This document shows, piece after piece, positions 23,645 to 34,789 of a stretch of 64,000 nucleotides of DNA (positions within the stretch are counted from its first letter, which is position 1; every line of letters starts with the position of its first letter). This DNA comes from Nelumbo lutea. Lineage: Eukaryota; Streptophyta; Magnoliopsida; Proteales; Nelumbonaceae. A model generated the notes under the pieces. The model was not told where the DNA came from and did not search any database. It worked only from the letters and a program-made list of their open reading frames with translations. Both the position numbers and the translations under genes were made by a program. Location of the stretch: positions 57,972,164 through 58,036,163 of the forward strand of contig JAKGHH010000004.1 in the NCBI GenBank assembly GCA_022828595.1, given 5' to 3'.

Positions 23645-25590
23645 TAACCTAATTATAAATGTCTTAAGACTCCTACTTAGGGATGACCGTTTATAACTGA
23701 GCCTAAACCCAACTAAACCAACAAATTTTCGGGCTCAAGAAACTATTTTCTTCTAAGCTAGGTCTAGCTTAGATCTACACCAACCACACACAATGTGGAT
23801 AGTAAGATTGTAAATAGTTTGGATTCATATCAGAACCAAATGAATCTACATCTACATTCGATTATGAAATCTAGATCTACATTCACATCTGATTATTATG
23901 TTCGATTTTGGATCATTTTCGCATTTAATCTGTAATCGTCTTATTGTGTTTAAAATGACAAAAATTAATAGTGTTTAAAATGACAAAAATTAACACAATT
24001 TTAAAAAATCAATTATTTTTAAAGTATATATATAATAAATGTATATAAATATAAAATATTAAATTTATCAATTATAAACTTTATGTAGTTATACATAATA
24101 TATATTTATACATAATTATTGGATTCCGATTGCATTTGTTTGGTTCATTTGAAGTCGGAATTGGAATCAACCAACAATTTTATTAACAATTTATTATTTT
24201 ATTAGTACTTTATTATAATTATTTTATTAGTCTTTAATAATTAATATCTTAGTATTCATAATGAATATTTTATTATTAATTATCGATATTAATATTTTTA
24301 TATTAATTATTTATAATATTAATATTTAATTATTAATATTAATATCTTATTATTTATTCATTACTTAGTAGTAATGTTATTATAACTAAAATTGTTTTTT
24401 CTACCCCAAAATATATTGTATTAATATTTTATTTATACATTATTATTATTATATTTAATAATTAAGGGGTTTTGTATCATGAGTTCTTTAGTCCTTAAGG
24501 GGAGCCTAAACTACCCAAACATCCTTACATCATCCTCTCTCTCTAATAATATAAATGCTACTCACTCTCTCATTAATACTCTCTTAATTGTCTCTCTTTT
24601 GTAATATTATCTCCCTCCCTCTGATAATACAATATCTTGGTAATAGTGTGCAACTTTAAATATTAATGATATACAGCTTTGTTAATGACAATAATTATTA
24701 ATTTATATTTTTAAAACAAAAGAAAATGCAAAAAAGGAAAAAATAGATAAATACCTATGTTGACTTTTATAAAAATATAATTATGATCTTATATTTTAAT
24801 AAATGGTTATTTTATTATTTTTTATAATTTTTTTATTATTAATTATAATTATCATATTAATATTAATTATACTAATTTTATATTTGTATTAATTCTAATT
24901 ATCCTACAAATATTAATTATCCTATACAAAAACTTGTTAAATTTTAATATTTGTATTAACTTTTGTAATTTTTATTAATTATAGATATTACTTATTAGGT
25001 TTCAATTTATATTATTATTTTTTTTTTGGAAAAGGTAAAGTAATATTTATTAAGAAAAAGATACACACAAGAGGCTGAGATCAGTCCCAGAAATGGCTGA
25101 CTGATCTAAAACAGCAATTATTACATGTGTCGTGTATCACACATTACGGGTTTTTAGACAAAACGGTTCAGCTTTTCTTCGTATAAGTGACAAAACGGGT
25201 TCTACATTTTAAATTTTCATTAATTTTTGTATACCATTTTTAATGAGCCTTCTATTTTATGTAAGTCTCTTGTGTAGTATGGGCACCAATCACCATGCAC
25301 GATAAAGGTCTTAACTCAATTCATAAAAATTATTAATTTTAACAATATTATGAATTAATTAGTTAAAAGTATATTAATACAAAGTTTTCTAATAAAATAA
25401 AAAAGAATAAAAAAAAAACAAAATACAACATTAGAACACAGGTTCTATTTGCAATATATCAAACCCGTATTTATATCATAATATTATTAAAACTATCAAT
25501 TAATATTTTTTGTATTTAAATTTCTTATTTTTATTAGTAAGTTTAATGGATTTTTAAAATAATCCCCCCCCCCTCAATAGTGTGCAGCTT
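23645..25590. other. AT-rich intronic sequence, no gene
   Basis: This is extremely AT-rich DNA with simple TAAT runs. A segment near 25024-25120 (T-run, then GGAAAAGGTAAAGTAATATT) looks like the tail of an old retroelement. No coding signal. Confidence 0.5.
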
Positions 25591-25593
25591 TAT

Positions 25594-26090
25594 TAGCAGA
25601 CTTGGCAATTTTGTTGGGTGGTTCGGGCTCGGGTTGGGTCAAGGCACATCAGGTTGATTTCGGTTGGATTGTCAAATGCTAACCCATGGGTCAATTAGGG
25701 TCATCCTAAAAAATAATTGAAATTAAAAAAAAAAAACATGAAAATGCCAAAATTAAAGGAATTAACCTTAAAATTCCAAATATAAAATTTAAAAAAAAAA
25801 CTTTAACATTTAACAATTCAAAGAGTAAAACAATAAAGAGTAAAGACTAAATAGAAAAAATTAAAGAGTGGAAACTTCTAACAATGCATAAATATTTCCA
25901 ATTAGCCCTGACAATCGGGTCAGTGGGTTGACCTCTGACCCAACCCAACCCAGTTTTTTTCCGGGTTGGGTCGGGTTAGGTCATTTTCACATTCAGGTAG
26001 CTAAATATGAAACCCTAACCCTGTTTTTTCGGGTTGGGTTGGGTTGGGTTCGCGGGTTGGGTCAACTTTTTGTTAGGTCTATTTATTAGT
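25594..26090. mobile_element. GGGTTGGGT-rich degenerate element
   Basis: Two blocks of GGGTTGGGTCGGGTT-like words (25610-25700 and 25910-26070) surround an A-rich middle, a common layout of non-autonomous hAT elements in plants that start TAGCCCTGACAATCGGGTC on one strand. I see no clean terminal repeat or duplication. Confidence 0.35.
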
Positions 26091-26218
26091 CTAATCAAAA
26101 TAGGCAATGATTGGTTTCTTATATTTTTAAAACAAAAGAGAGACTTGCTGACATGAACCATCCAATTTTATTATAATTCCTTATCTTTTAAAATGTCTTG
26201 TATTAAGAAGGCTGAATG

Positions 26219-26366
26219 TGCAATTAAGGGGCTCAGTCAGGGTCCAGGGGGCAGAGGTGCAACACTTAGCTAAGGTGCACACATCTTTAAAGTACCTGCA
26301 CCCAGGCAAAGGCGAGGTGCAGCCTCTGTACCTAGGCATGCTTGAGGCACACCTTTTAAACCACTG
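26219..26366. mobile_element. CTAGGCG-type hAT relic, right end
   Basis: The words AAGGCGAGGTGCA and CCTAGGCATG lead to the terminus CACACCTTTTAAACCACTG, matching the 18482 element. The left end is lost. Confidence 0.5.
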
Positions 26367-26996
26367 TACTAATCTGATTTGTCTTCTCTCTTCTTGAGAG
26401 GATCACAAAACGAAGCTGCAGATTGAAGGAGGATGACTTATCAAATACAAATAATATTATGTTCCACTCATAATGGGCCAATATATCATATTATCATCTT
26501 TTGATGGAATAAGAATATAAGATGTGGCTAAAATATACAAAGGATTACACATTTTGTTTCATATCATGTTTTTTTTTTCTGATGGATTGAAACCATGCTT
26601 CATATCATGTTTTTCTTCTGATGGATTGAATACATGCTTCATATCATGTTTTCGACCCAGCTTGCAACCAAATTTTTTCCAAAATTTCAGAATATGATAT
26701 TTCATGGAAAAAAGTCAATCTACTACTAACTGCATTCCCATCTGTTCCAATTTCTTTGCCCCGTTTTTCCCATATTTTTTCTCTATTTCATTTTTATTTT
26801 ATCTATATTTTAGTTCTACCTAAGTTATCTAAATTATCGTTTACCATATTTGGGCCAAAATTAGAAAGAATATTATTTTCTACATTTTTCATTCCAGTCA
26901 CCAATGAAAAAGCACCAAATGTCACAATTTCAAAAGCTATGACACGATTTTAATTGTTGAACAGAAACAAAATGCACAAGACAATATCATCAATAC

Positions 26997-27064
26997 CTTG
27001 CTTTAAGAAGTAACAGAATTGTGAAAACCTCCAGACTATTGTAACCACGGTCAACAAAATCACC
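26997..27064 (-). CDS. FyPP: PP6 phosphatase catalytic subunit, exon 3
   Basis: The 68 nt encode [22 protein letters not shown] plus two bases of the next Arg codon. It carries the second PPP signature GDFVDRG, whose Asp and Arg bind metal and phosphate. The acceptor is TGGCAG and the donor GTATTG. The intron to exon 4 is 7650 nt and hosts the Helitron and other relics. Confidence 0.93.
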
Positions 27065-27178
27065 CTGCCAGGGATTTATATGATTATATATACAGGAAAC
27101 AAGAATATGATAATAAACAAAGCATAACAAAAAAACCCACAATAAAGCAGTTAACAGAAGCAAGTATTTAAAATTTAC

Positions 27179-27325
27179 CATAAAAATGTAATTTGTCTCT
27201 GGAACATGACCTCCCGTCTGGAAGAGTTTCATTAGATCATGGAACTGCCCATGGATGTCACCACAAACAGTAACTGGACTATTAACAGGCTGGACATTGG
27301 ACTCCTCAATGAGAAGTTCCTTCAC
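27179..27325 (-). CDS. FyPP: PP6 phosphatase catalytic subunit, exon 2
   Basis: The 147 nt (49 codons, phase 0) begin [17 protein letters not shown] and end ETNYIFM. It contains the first PPP signature CGDIHGQ, with metal-binding Asp and His, and the [16 protein letters not shown] stretch typical of PP6. The acceptor is TTTGCAG and the donor GTAAAT. The intron to exon 3 is 114 nt; reading through it gives a spurious longer frame. Confidence 0.94.
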
Positions 27326-27610
27326 CTGCAAAGATCAGCATACGAATGTCAAAAGAGAAAAGACTAACCAAGAGATGACAGGAAAGTAATTAATATGTTT
27401 ATAGAAGGCAATAATTTATAGAATATATCCTACAACGATCCTAACCAAGAAACAAAAGAGAGAACAACAACCAAGAAGACTTAAAGCAAACCAACAATGA
27501 GCATATAGAAACTGGAAAAAAAATTATATGAGAATTGACAGATGTTAAGATGTGGGCTGGGGTTTCATTATGACCAACAAAGTTACAAAATTAATGATAT
27601 AATTAGCAAA

Positions 27611-27624
27611 CATCAATAGAACAG
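27611..27624 (+). repeat. 14-bp target-site duplication, left, of a SINE
   Basis: CATCAATAGAACAG recurs exactly at 27750-27763. The length is typical of LINE-mobilised insertions. Confidence 0.85.
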
Positions 27625-27749
27625 CACAAGGTGTCCACTGGCTGGTTGTAGTGAAGACTTGGGGTTGAATCCCACCTGCTGCACCTGAGTTTGCGGGATG
27701 GGGTACTCCCCCCCCCCCCCATTGTGTAGCCAACTTGGAGGAAAAAAAG
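27625..27749 (+). mobile_element. Short tRNA-type SINE, 125 bp, in phosphatase intron 1
   Basis: The body has an A-box-like TGGCTGGTTGTAGTG and a B-box-like GGGTTGAATCCCACC at the right distance for an internal RNA polymerase III promoter, ends in an A-rich tail (GGAAAAAAAG) and is bounded by a perfect 14-bp duplication. A C13 run lies at 27708-27720. Confidence 0.75.
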
Positions 27750-27763
27750 CATCAATAGAACAG
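27750..27763 (+). repeat. 14-bp target-site duplication, right, of the SINE
   Basis: This is a perfect copy of 27611-27624. Confidence 0.85.
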
Positions 27764-27825
27764 ACTTTCATAAGTGGAACATCAACAGAAAACCTTTTTT
27801 TTATAAGTAAAATCGCAACATTTAC

Positions 27826-28170
27826 AGAAATCTTGAAACCCTAACTTCAGCCACAAATAGTTGTAACTGTTATATAAACCCTAAATTGCACTAAAAAATA
27901 GTTCTGAAGCTCCCCTTGCATCAAATATTTCCCTTCTTTGATCTTAGGGCTCAGTTTGGAAGGAGTACAAATACAAATTGCGCTGTACATATTTGTATTT
28001 GTACTCCTTCCAAACTGAGCCTAGGTATCTACAGACCTAGATAGATCCATGGTCAAGTTGCATATCTGATATGCACAAGCTTCAATGAGCAATGAATAAA
28101 GAGGGAGAGAGATTTGGAAGGGTCGGGATGAACAAAATAAATAGAAGAAACTCTAAGATTTTTGAGGCAT
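27826..28170 (-). pseudogene. Decayed duplicate of the phosphatase 5'UTR and exon 1
   Basis: The segment aligns with 29300-29620: matching landmarks include AAACCCTAA, TATAAACCCTAAAT, GCATCAAAT.TTTCCCTTCTTTGA, TCCATGG and ACAAGCTTCAA.GA. In minus orientation it would read MDLSRSVDT, a break, then KIKEGKYLMQ, against MDLDLWISKVKEGQHLME in the real exon 1. The 74-bp palindrome at 27948-28021 splits it, and substitutions remove the donor context. It lies in intron 1, about 1.45 kb from the working exon. Confidence 0.8.
27948..28021. mobile_element. 74-bp palindromic MITE (31-bp arms, 12-bp loop)
   Basis: The left arm, starting GGCTCAGTTTGGAAGGAGT, and the right arm (27991-28021) are perfect reverse complements around the loop TGCGCTGTACAT. 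The flanking TAG on both sides suggests a 3-bp duplication. It sits inside the decayed exon 1 copy. It would form a strong hairpin if transcribed with the phosphatase pre-mRNA. Confidence 0.85.
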
Positions 28171-29300
28171 TAGGAGATGGTACCTTTTCTAATGCATTTT
28201 ATATTTCCAAGAGACCATGCCCAACATATTAGATTCTAGACCATCAAAAAAAAGAGAAAATTTTCCTACAAAGGTACATGCTTGCAGCACAAACCAATAA
28301 GAATGATTTGTTACATTTTACAACATATCATATCCCCTTCACAGCATAACCTCCTCATGAATTATCATTATCTTATTTGAGAGCATAATAAATGGATGCT
28401 CTGCTGGATCAATGTAGAGGTAGCATCTATGTATATAAGGAGAAAAACACAACCTTCACTTAATTTATGCCAATGCCTAAAAATTAGTATTCCCCTTTTG
28501 TTCTGTATAGCCTCTTACAGGAATAACTTTTATTTGATAAGAAAATAAAAGAAAAGATCTTATTAAAAATTAAAAAAGAAAAAAAAAAAAAAAAGAGAGA
28601 TGAGTACATTCAACACCAGGGTGCTAAGATAGAACCCAAAACAACAATAGAAAAAGCGCCCAAGAGGCTAAACACTTTTGACATTCAACACCTGGAATAT
28701 TTATAGATTCCAGGATCTCTATAAAATCACTTTTGACATTGGTTTTATGCATGGGTTTCACCCAGACTAAACATAGTCTCCCTTTAAAATGTCTCAAATT
28801 CTCCATTTCAATGAAAAGGGAAAAATCCAATTTGGAAGAGTGATATATAAACAGAAATGTTCTGATTTTAAGGTTAGCGATTTTTCTATGTTAGCAGACG
28901 ATGGCAGGTATGAATTTCCAAATATTAGATATCATGAATGTCCGTTACCAGTGGACGCTATAGTTATGCTGGAATCTCAATCTTCTATATAAATCCATAC
29001 AACTCCATTCCACAGAGCCATTGGCAAATGGTACCATGACGCTTTATCTATTTTCGGAGACATCTAACCTCAAGAACCAAACATTGACATAATGACATCA
29101 GTCAGGGTTTTTACCTCTACCTCAAGAACCAAACAACATTTTTGAAGGTATAAGCTAAAACTAGGATCACAACCCACTAAGCATATTTCAACCTAAATGC
29201 AGAAAACAAAAGGAAACAAATGCATAACAAACCAGGAAAAGAATTCATTAGCATAAGAAAGCTTGATAACTCATAATTTCGTCAGCATAATATCTACAGG
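28171..29300. other. Phosphatase intron 1, upstream part; possible retroelement tail
   Basis: An A16 run at about 28579-28594 is followed by sequence with minus-strand frames (28830-28624) ending in a leucine-rich tail that looks like the 3' end of an old LINE. I cannot name it securely. Confidence 0.35.
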
Positions 29301-29413
29301 TGTCCGTGAAACCCTAATTTCGACCACGAACAGAAGGGTTTATAAACCCTAAATAGCTAAATCCCATGACAGAATGAGGAAATTCCTAGAAGATAAAGCG
29401 TTCAGAAGATTAC

Positions 29414-29494
29414 ATATTCGCATAAAAGTTGAAGCTCGTCTTCCATCAAATGCTGCCCTTCTTTGACCTTCGAAATCCACAGATCTAGGTCCAT
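29414..29494 (-). CDS. FyPP: PP6-type Ser/Thr protein phosphatase catalytic subunit (FyPP-like), exon 1
   Basis: The 81 nt encode MDLDLWISKVKEGQ through CEY, the usual N-terminus of plant PP6 catalytic subunits, followed by a GTAATC donor. With exons 2-6 (27179-27325, 26997-27064, 19289-19346, 17516-17626, 17353-17403) it gives 172 contiguous codons of a roughly 303-residue protein. All introns are GT-AG and phases agree. GDIHG, GDFVDRG, GNHE and VHGG, the metal-site signatures of PPP enzymes, are intact. In Arabidopsis the family (FyPP1/FyPP3) works with PP2A-type scaffold and SAPS subunits in phytochrome, auxin-transport and ABA signalling. The C-terminal 130 residues are missing from the window: either intron 6 exceeds 17 kb or this copy is truncated. 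Upstream are a CT-rich leader and a TATA box. Confidence 0.93.
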
Positions 29495-29544
29495 GGCGGG
29501 GTCGCAAAGGCGATATCCGATACTCGCACAAGCTTCAACGAATA

Positions 29545-29547
<3 letters not shown>

Positions 29548-29575
<28 letters not shown>
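29548..29575. repeat. (GA)n microsatellite in the phosphatase 5' leader
   Basis: About fourteen GA units read as CT repeats in the transcript sense, common in plant 5' UTRs. The decayed duplicate at about 28100 has only a short GAGGGAGAGAGA. Confidence 0.85.
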
Positions 29576-29579
<4 letters not shown>

Positions 29580-29723
29580 GCGTGATAAATAGAAGAAACT
29601 TACTGAAAGATATTTTAGGCAAGAGAATGACATTTCTTTATGGAAAATTTCAGATTATTGTACTGGTCGAATGACATCTTTTCTGGAAAAAATTCTTGAT
29701 TAATATATTTTACTTTGGGTCGA

Positions 29724-29730
29724 CTTTATA
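29724..29730 (-). promoter_or_regulatory. Probable TATA box of the phosphatase gene
   Basis: ATTATAAAG on the minus strand lies about 230 bp upstream of the ATG, which would leave a leader of about 200 nt including the CT repeat. No other core promoter element is evident. Confidence 0.45.
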
Positions 29731-29739
29731 ATACTAAAA

Positions 29740-30500
29740 TTAGTACATGAACCTTCAAATGTGACAACGGAATACCTATTATTAATTGTTAATGAATGGT
29801 TAAGTGATATTTAAAAAGATAAATGTGCTCACTCATCTAAATTTCTTTATTAATTATTTAAATATTAACAAAAATTAATATTATTCAAGAAAGTTGGGTT
29901 ACTATAATGCCCACACAACCATAACCTTAATTTTTTTGAATGGAAGAAGTAATGATTTGGAATTGTTAATTTTTTGTCAACCTTTAGATGGTTGATAAAA
30001 AAACTAAATGACATTTGAAAGGCATTTGTGTCCTTTTCAAGTGCCACTTAAAAGCAGGTTAATCGTTGATTAATGGCAAATACTAGATTGTCATGTTTTG
30101 AAAGTTTGAATACTGAATTATTGCATTTTAAGGTTTAGAGACCAAAGTGGCACTAGGTACAAAGTATAGGGTATTAATCAATAATATTTCCCTTGTTTTA
30201 TTCTTTCGGTTTTTTTTTTTTTGATAAATTTGGGAGACTTGAGGCCTTAACTCTTAGAGAAAATGATGGTTTAACCCAGGGTCAAAATTTTTAGGCCCAA
30301 AGTACAATTGGGGTAGGTGCCATCTCGGAATTGATGCCAATTCACAAGCATGCATTGATGAATAGAGTGGGGGGTTTTGACATTTTGAATGCTTATAGAT
30401 CTGTAGTGGAATTCAAAAATCTACATTGGGCTTGTCCGTACTATATGTATGTGGCACTTACTCAGACTCTCAGAATGCCAAACATCAAGATTAACACCAC
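29740..30500. other. Upstream region, no gene
   Basis: This is AT-rich sequence between the phosphatase promoter and the Athila LTR. An open frame at 30331-30579 crosses into the LTR and shows no family pattern. Confidence 0.5.
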
Positions 30501-31929
30501 TGATGCGTATTGCTACACTAGCAAATACACTTGCCGCTCAATTAATAAAGTGATGAATAGAGTATCGTTTCCACGATGACTTATACAACAACTACTAGTA
30601 ATGTATCATCCATCTATTATCTAATAAACTGAAATGTATACATAATCCAAAACTGCATTTCTAACTAACAAACTATCTCTAGCACATTGAATCAAACACC
30701 TTGCATGCAATTGAGAAGACAAGCTCTATGTGAACAGATTTGGTTCAACAATTAATTCTCTAGGTCATTCGATTGAATTGGGATTTAACTTTGGTTTGGT
30801 GAAACCCCAATGCCATGAACAGCCTCTCTCGAGTGCATGCTCATGCTATGCATGAGTAATGATTCGTATATCTCTATCAAGAATATAATCCTCATGCATG
30901 CATTAAGATCAAGAATTCTAGGGCATCATTGCAAAATTGAATGAACACCAACTGAATTGTACAAGTTATCTCTAACATTGCACTCAATTCGGTTCTTGAT
31001 TAGCAGATCCGAATTTCTAAACTCTTTCTCAAGCAATCTAGAAACTCCAAGAATGAATAACAGTTCGGCCAAACTGAAATCAGATTGTCTAAATTTTTCA
31101 TCAAGCAATTCAGACAGTCTAGCATTCAAGATTAATTCGACTAGCTATTCTAATAATTAAAATCCTAATCAAGAAACATCAAAATCGAATCTAACCAATT
31201 TGAATAACCCTAGAGAACTAATTACAGATCTGAAATTACATGAAACATGATTCAATTACAGTAAGAAAGAAGAATTAATGGAGAAAATACACATGAACCC
31301 TAGCTGAATTCGATTACCAATTGCGCAGAATTCAAGGAAGAAGACAACCTAGATTGATCTCCTCCAATGTCTTCTTCTCCGTTTTCGAATTCAACACCTC
31401 TTATTCTCTTGAAGCTTATTGAATCTTCCCCTTTCTTCTCTCTTGCACGCTCTCTCTCAATTCTCCCAAAATAATTTCGAACCAAAGGAGTTTTGAACCC
31501 CTTTTTCCTCATTCTCTTCTCCTTATATAGTTTTCTTCTCAGCCCCCTCTCTCTCTCTCTTCTAGAAAATTTGCCACCTTTAGGCTCCTTGGGCTGCTCT
31601 TGAGCTGTACATGGGCCTCCCTATTGCTAGGTCGAATGGGCTCCCTTGGAGGGTTAGGCTCTCTTCTTGGGTTCCCCCATGGAGTGCTACCTAAGCTTCA
31701 TGGGCCCAATAGCCCTCCTTAGACTTCTCGACTGGGCCTTTCTCCCAGCTGGGCTGAATTGCCTCCACTTGGTCTCTTTTCCATGGTTTTATGTTATCTT
31801 TCCCTTGAGTTGGTCTCCCTTGATAATTTCCTGAAATCAAGTTAAACTGGGGCAAGAATTTACACAAATCAGCATCAAAACCATGCATAAACATCATAAT
31901 TTATGTATAATTTGCACACACATCAAACA
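30501..31929 (-). mobile_element. Athila-type LTR (3' LTR of a minus-strand element), 1429 bp
   Basis: On the minus strand it starts TGTTTGATGTGTGTG, directly after the polypurine tract GATGGGGG, and ends ...GCATCA at 30501. A related but truncated copy lies at 37733-38700, and a diverged relative is the solo LTR at 56385-57919. Promoter words are not obvious. Confidence 0.75.
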
Positions 31930-33230
31930 CCCCCATCTTATTACTATCTATCGGATGAATTTTATGATGAGAATGCATTGAGTGGTCGGGAAATCTATGT
32001 AAGTATTATAATTCATTCCTATGAATTGCCATTCTTATCACATACATAAGAGCCAAGGAATGGGAGAATTTGAGATTCTTCAAGCTCCAACATTCACTCC
32101 CATTCAATATGTAATTCAGCTCCTTGACCACTAAATTAACCATTGCTTTGAGCTTGGTCTCAAATCTGTCAATGCTTCTAATTGAGTGTGAAACCAACTT
32201 TTGTCCCTTTTAACCTCAGTCGTCACCGAATTCTTTTATTTCCCCCCTTTTTTTGGTGTGAGTGCATTTTATACTCCATCTCACACGGGGCATTTTCTTC
32301 TTTCTCTTTTTTTTGTCTTTTGGTGTGAGTGCATTTTATTCTCCATCTCACACTGGTCACAGGCTAGAGGCAGATAACAATTCTCATATTCCAAGATGCT
32401 AATTTTACTATTCAGCTCGGAATAGCGGAGTTGGGACTAAACTCATCATAAACTGCTAGTTTTACTATTCAGTTCATGATAACGGAGTCATTTAGACTTT
32501 GTCCCTTTCTTGTTTCTTTTTTTTTCTTTTTCTTTTGCAATTGTTGAACCCCATGCATTAATAGTTCAGATGTGAACTAGCTCGAGTGATCGTTAATAAT
32601 TCAATCAAGTGCATCATACACATGAAGGTAGTTAGGGCTGGTCATGATGAAAGTCATATTCAGCTTCCTTAACCTCATGAATTGTGATTAAATTGGATCA
32701 TGCACTAGACTAGAGTTTCACACTTACAAAGATTTCCCTCAACTCATTGTATTCCCTCTTGGAATTCACCTTATAAACAGCAATAATCTTGAGGAAATTT
32801 CAGTATATTTGGCCTATCAATGCATGTACGTGTTGGGGTGATTGAGATGCATAGCTGCAGCCTAACTCCCCCACACTTAACATGAACATTGTCCTCAATG
32901 TTCCTAGTGTTAGAGAGTGAAGATGACTCCAGCAATGAGGGTAATTTCATGAAGAGCATCATCAAGTAAGGAGAGAGGGGTTTGGAGGACTTCCCTGAAG
33001 AGTATTATGAATTATGCAATAGCTATTTTGATGGGAAACCTTTAGCTGCTCATAACTACACAAAACTAGAGAGAGAATGATGAACACTATAAGAGATCAG
33101 TAATCTACTCAATTCACAACCTAAGAAAAATAACTCAACTGCTATGAATAGGAACAATAGAAAACAAATATAGTTTATGACTAATTATCTGAAGCTTGGC
33201 AGTCTAGTGAGGTCATCGGTCATCTAGGTA
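31930..33230 (-). other. 3' untranslated region of the Athila element
   Basis: No coding pattern is seen. It contains a tandemly repeated segment of about 88 bp (TTTTGGTGTGAGTGCATTTT at about 32253 and 32341) and a second imperfect pair (TTTTACTATTCAG at 32404 and 32460). Athila elements usually have a long region between integrase and the 3' LTR. Confidence 0.55.
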
Positions 33231-33234
33231 TACA

Positions 33235-33815
33235 GTGGATGGAGTAGGTAACGTTCCACCCACTATATATGGCTTAAGGCAGTGACCATTCACCTTAATG
33301 TGCCTTGTGCCGGGTGAGTGACCTCTACGGTTCCATATGGGAAAACCTGTGTGATGGTGAAAGGTCCAGACCATCTCGATTTCAGCTTGCCTAGGAACAA
33401 CCGGAGATGATAATTATACAGCAACACTTGCTGGTCCACATGAAAATCACGTCTCAACAAGTTCTTATCATGCCATCTCTTAGTTCTCTTCTTGTCCTAG
33501 AACAACTCCTACGGCTGAATCACTCACATCACACATCAACTCAAAAGGAAGTGTCCAATCCGGTGCTATCATGATGGGTGCACCGATCAGCTTGTCCTTC
33601 AGAATGTTGAATCCTTTTAGGCATTCGGGTGTGAACTCAAAGGCCACATCTTTCTAAAGCAAAGTGGACAATGGCTTAGCTATCTTGGAGAAGTCTTTGA
33701 TAAATCTTCTATAGAACCCGGCATGTCCTAAGAAGCTTATCACATATCAGATGGATGTTGGTGGTGGCAACTTCTTAATTGTCTCCACCTTAGCTCTGTC
33801 AACCTCTATACCTCT
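33235..33815 (-). pseudogene. Fused RT-thumb/RNase H start and integrase C-terminus (deletion junction near 33500)
   Basis: Minus strand, 33815-33510 reads FLGHAGFYRRFIKDFSKIAK and PFELMCDVSDSAVGVVL, the connection and start of RNase H. After about 33500 it switches to KRWHDKNLLRRDFHVDQQVL and GKLKSRWSGPFTITQVFP, the integrase C-terminal domain. The rest of RNase H and the integrase zinc finger and core are absent. Stops are also present. Confidence 0.75.
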
Positions 33816-34595
33816 CTATGAAATCTTATGCCCAAGCATGATGCCTTCTTGCACCATGAAATGACACTTCTCCCAATTCAGCACTAGATGTGTCTCCTTG
33901 CATCGCCTAAGCACCTTCTCTAAATTGTTCAAACATGCAGCAAATGAAGAGCCAAATACTGAGAAATCATCCATGAAAACCTCCATGAACTTTTCCACCA
34001 TATCAGAAAATATTGACAGCATACACCTCTGAAAAGTTGTTGGAGCATTGCACAACCCGAATGGCATTCTCCTATAGGCAAAAGTACCGTAAGGACAAGT
34101 GAAGGTGGTCTTCTCTTGGTCTTCCGGTGCAATTGGAATCTGATTATAACCTGAATACCCATCCAAAAAATAGTAGTACTCATGCCCGACCAGCCTCTCT
34201 AACATTTGGTTAATGAATGGGAGAGGGAAGTGATTCTTGCATGTGGCTTCATTCAACTTCCTATAGTCAATGCATACTCGCCACTCGATGATGGTTCTAG
34301 TCGGTATGAGTTCATTTCTTTCTTTCAGTACAACGGTCATGCCACCTTTCTTCGACACTACTTGCATGGGGCTCACCCATGAACTGTCAGAGATAGGACA
34401 AATAATTCCAGCATCTAGTAGCTTAATGACTTTAGCCTTCACCACCTCTTTCATGTTCGGGTTCAGGCATCTTTGAGGCTGAACTGAGGGCTTGCTTCCA
34501 TTTTCCATCAGAATTCTATGCGTGCATACCGATGAGTTGATGCCCTTGATGTCGACCACCATCCAAGCCAAGGATGTCTTGTGTTCCCGTAACAC
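33816..34595 (-). pseudogene. Athila-type gypsy reverse transcriptase (open but isolated)
   Basis: The frame of 259 codons stays open and shows WVSPMQVVSKKGGM, WRVCIDYRKLN, FLDGYSGYNQIPIA, PYGTFAYRRMPFGLCNAP and FMDDFSVFG. The last carries the catalytic MDD form of the YxDD box. The insert LIPTRTIIEWRVCIDYRKLN is characteristic of Athila-lineage RT. The enzyme copies element RNA into DNA inside virus-like particles. Here the surrounding polyprotein is broken, so this is a domain without a working context. Confidence 0.9.
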
Positions 34596-34789
34596 TCACA
34601 ACAATTTTTCTCTTTGCAAATGGCTCAAGGCTGTTGATATGATAATCAATAAAGCTGATGATGCTGCTAAGAAAGCATACTCCAAATGAGTTGGGAGTTG
34701 CTTCAGCTCAAGGGTGGGTGGCTATTGGGTTGAAGGCTTGCTTGTTGGTATTGGTAGTCTGTCTAAGCTCTCCAACTTGAGAAATCCTT

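Noticed and set aside
25594..26090. Interstitial telomere repeat
   Set aside because: The words are GGGTTGGGTC-like, not regular TTTAGGG units, and occur in a hAT-like layout.
26990..27331. A continuous 113-codon phosphatase frame
   Set aside because: It reads through the 114-nt intron between exons 2 and 3; clear GTAAAT and TGGCAG splice sites and family alignment show two exons.
28624..28992. Overlapping frames on both strands in intron 1
   Set aside because: No splice sites or family pattern; probably an old retroelement tail.
30331..30579. 82-codon plus-strand gene
   Set aside because: It overlaps the start of the Athila LTR, has no family pattern and no supporting signals.
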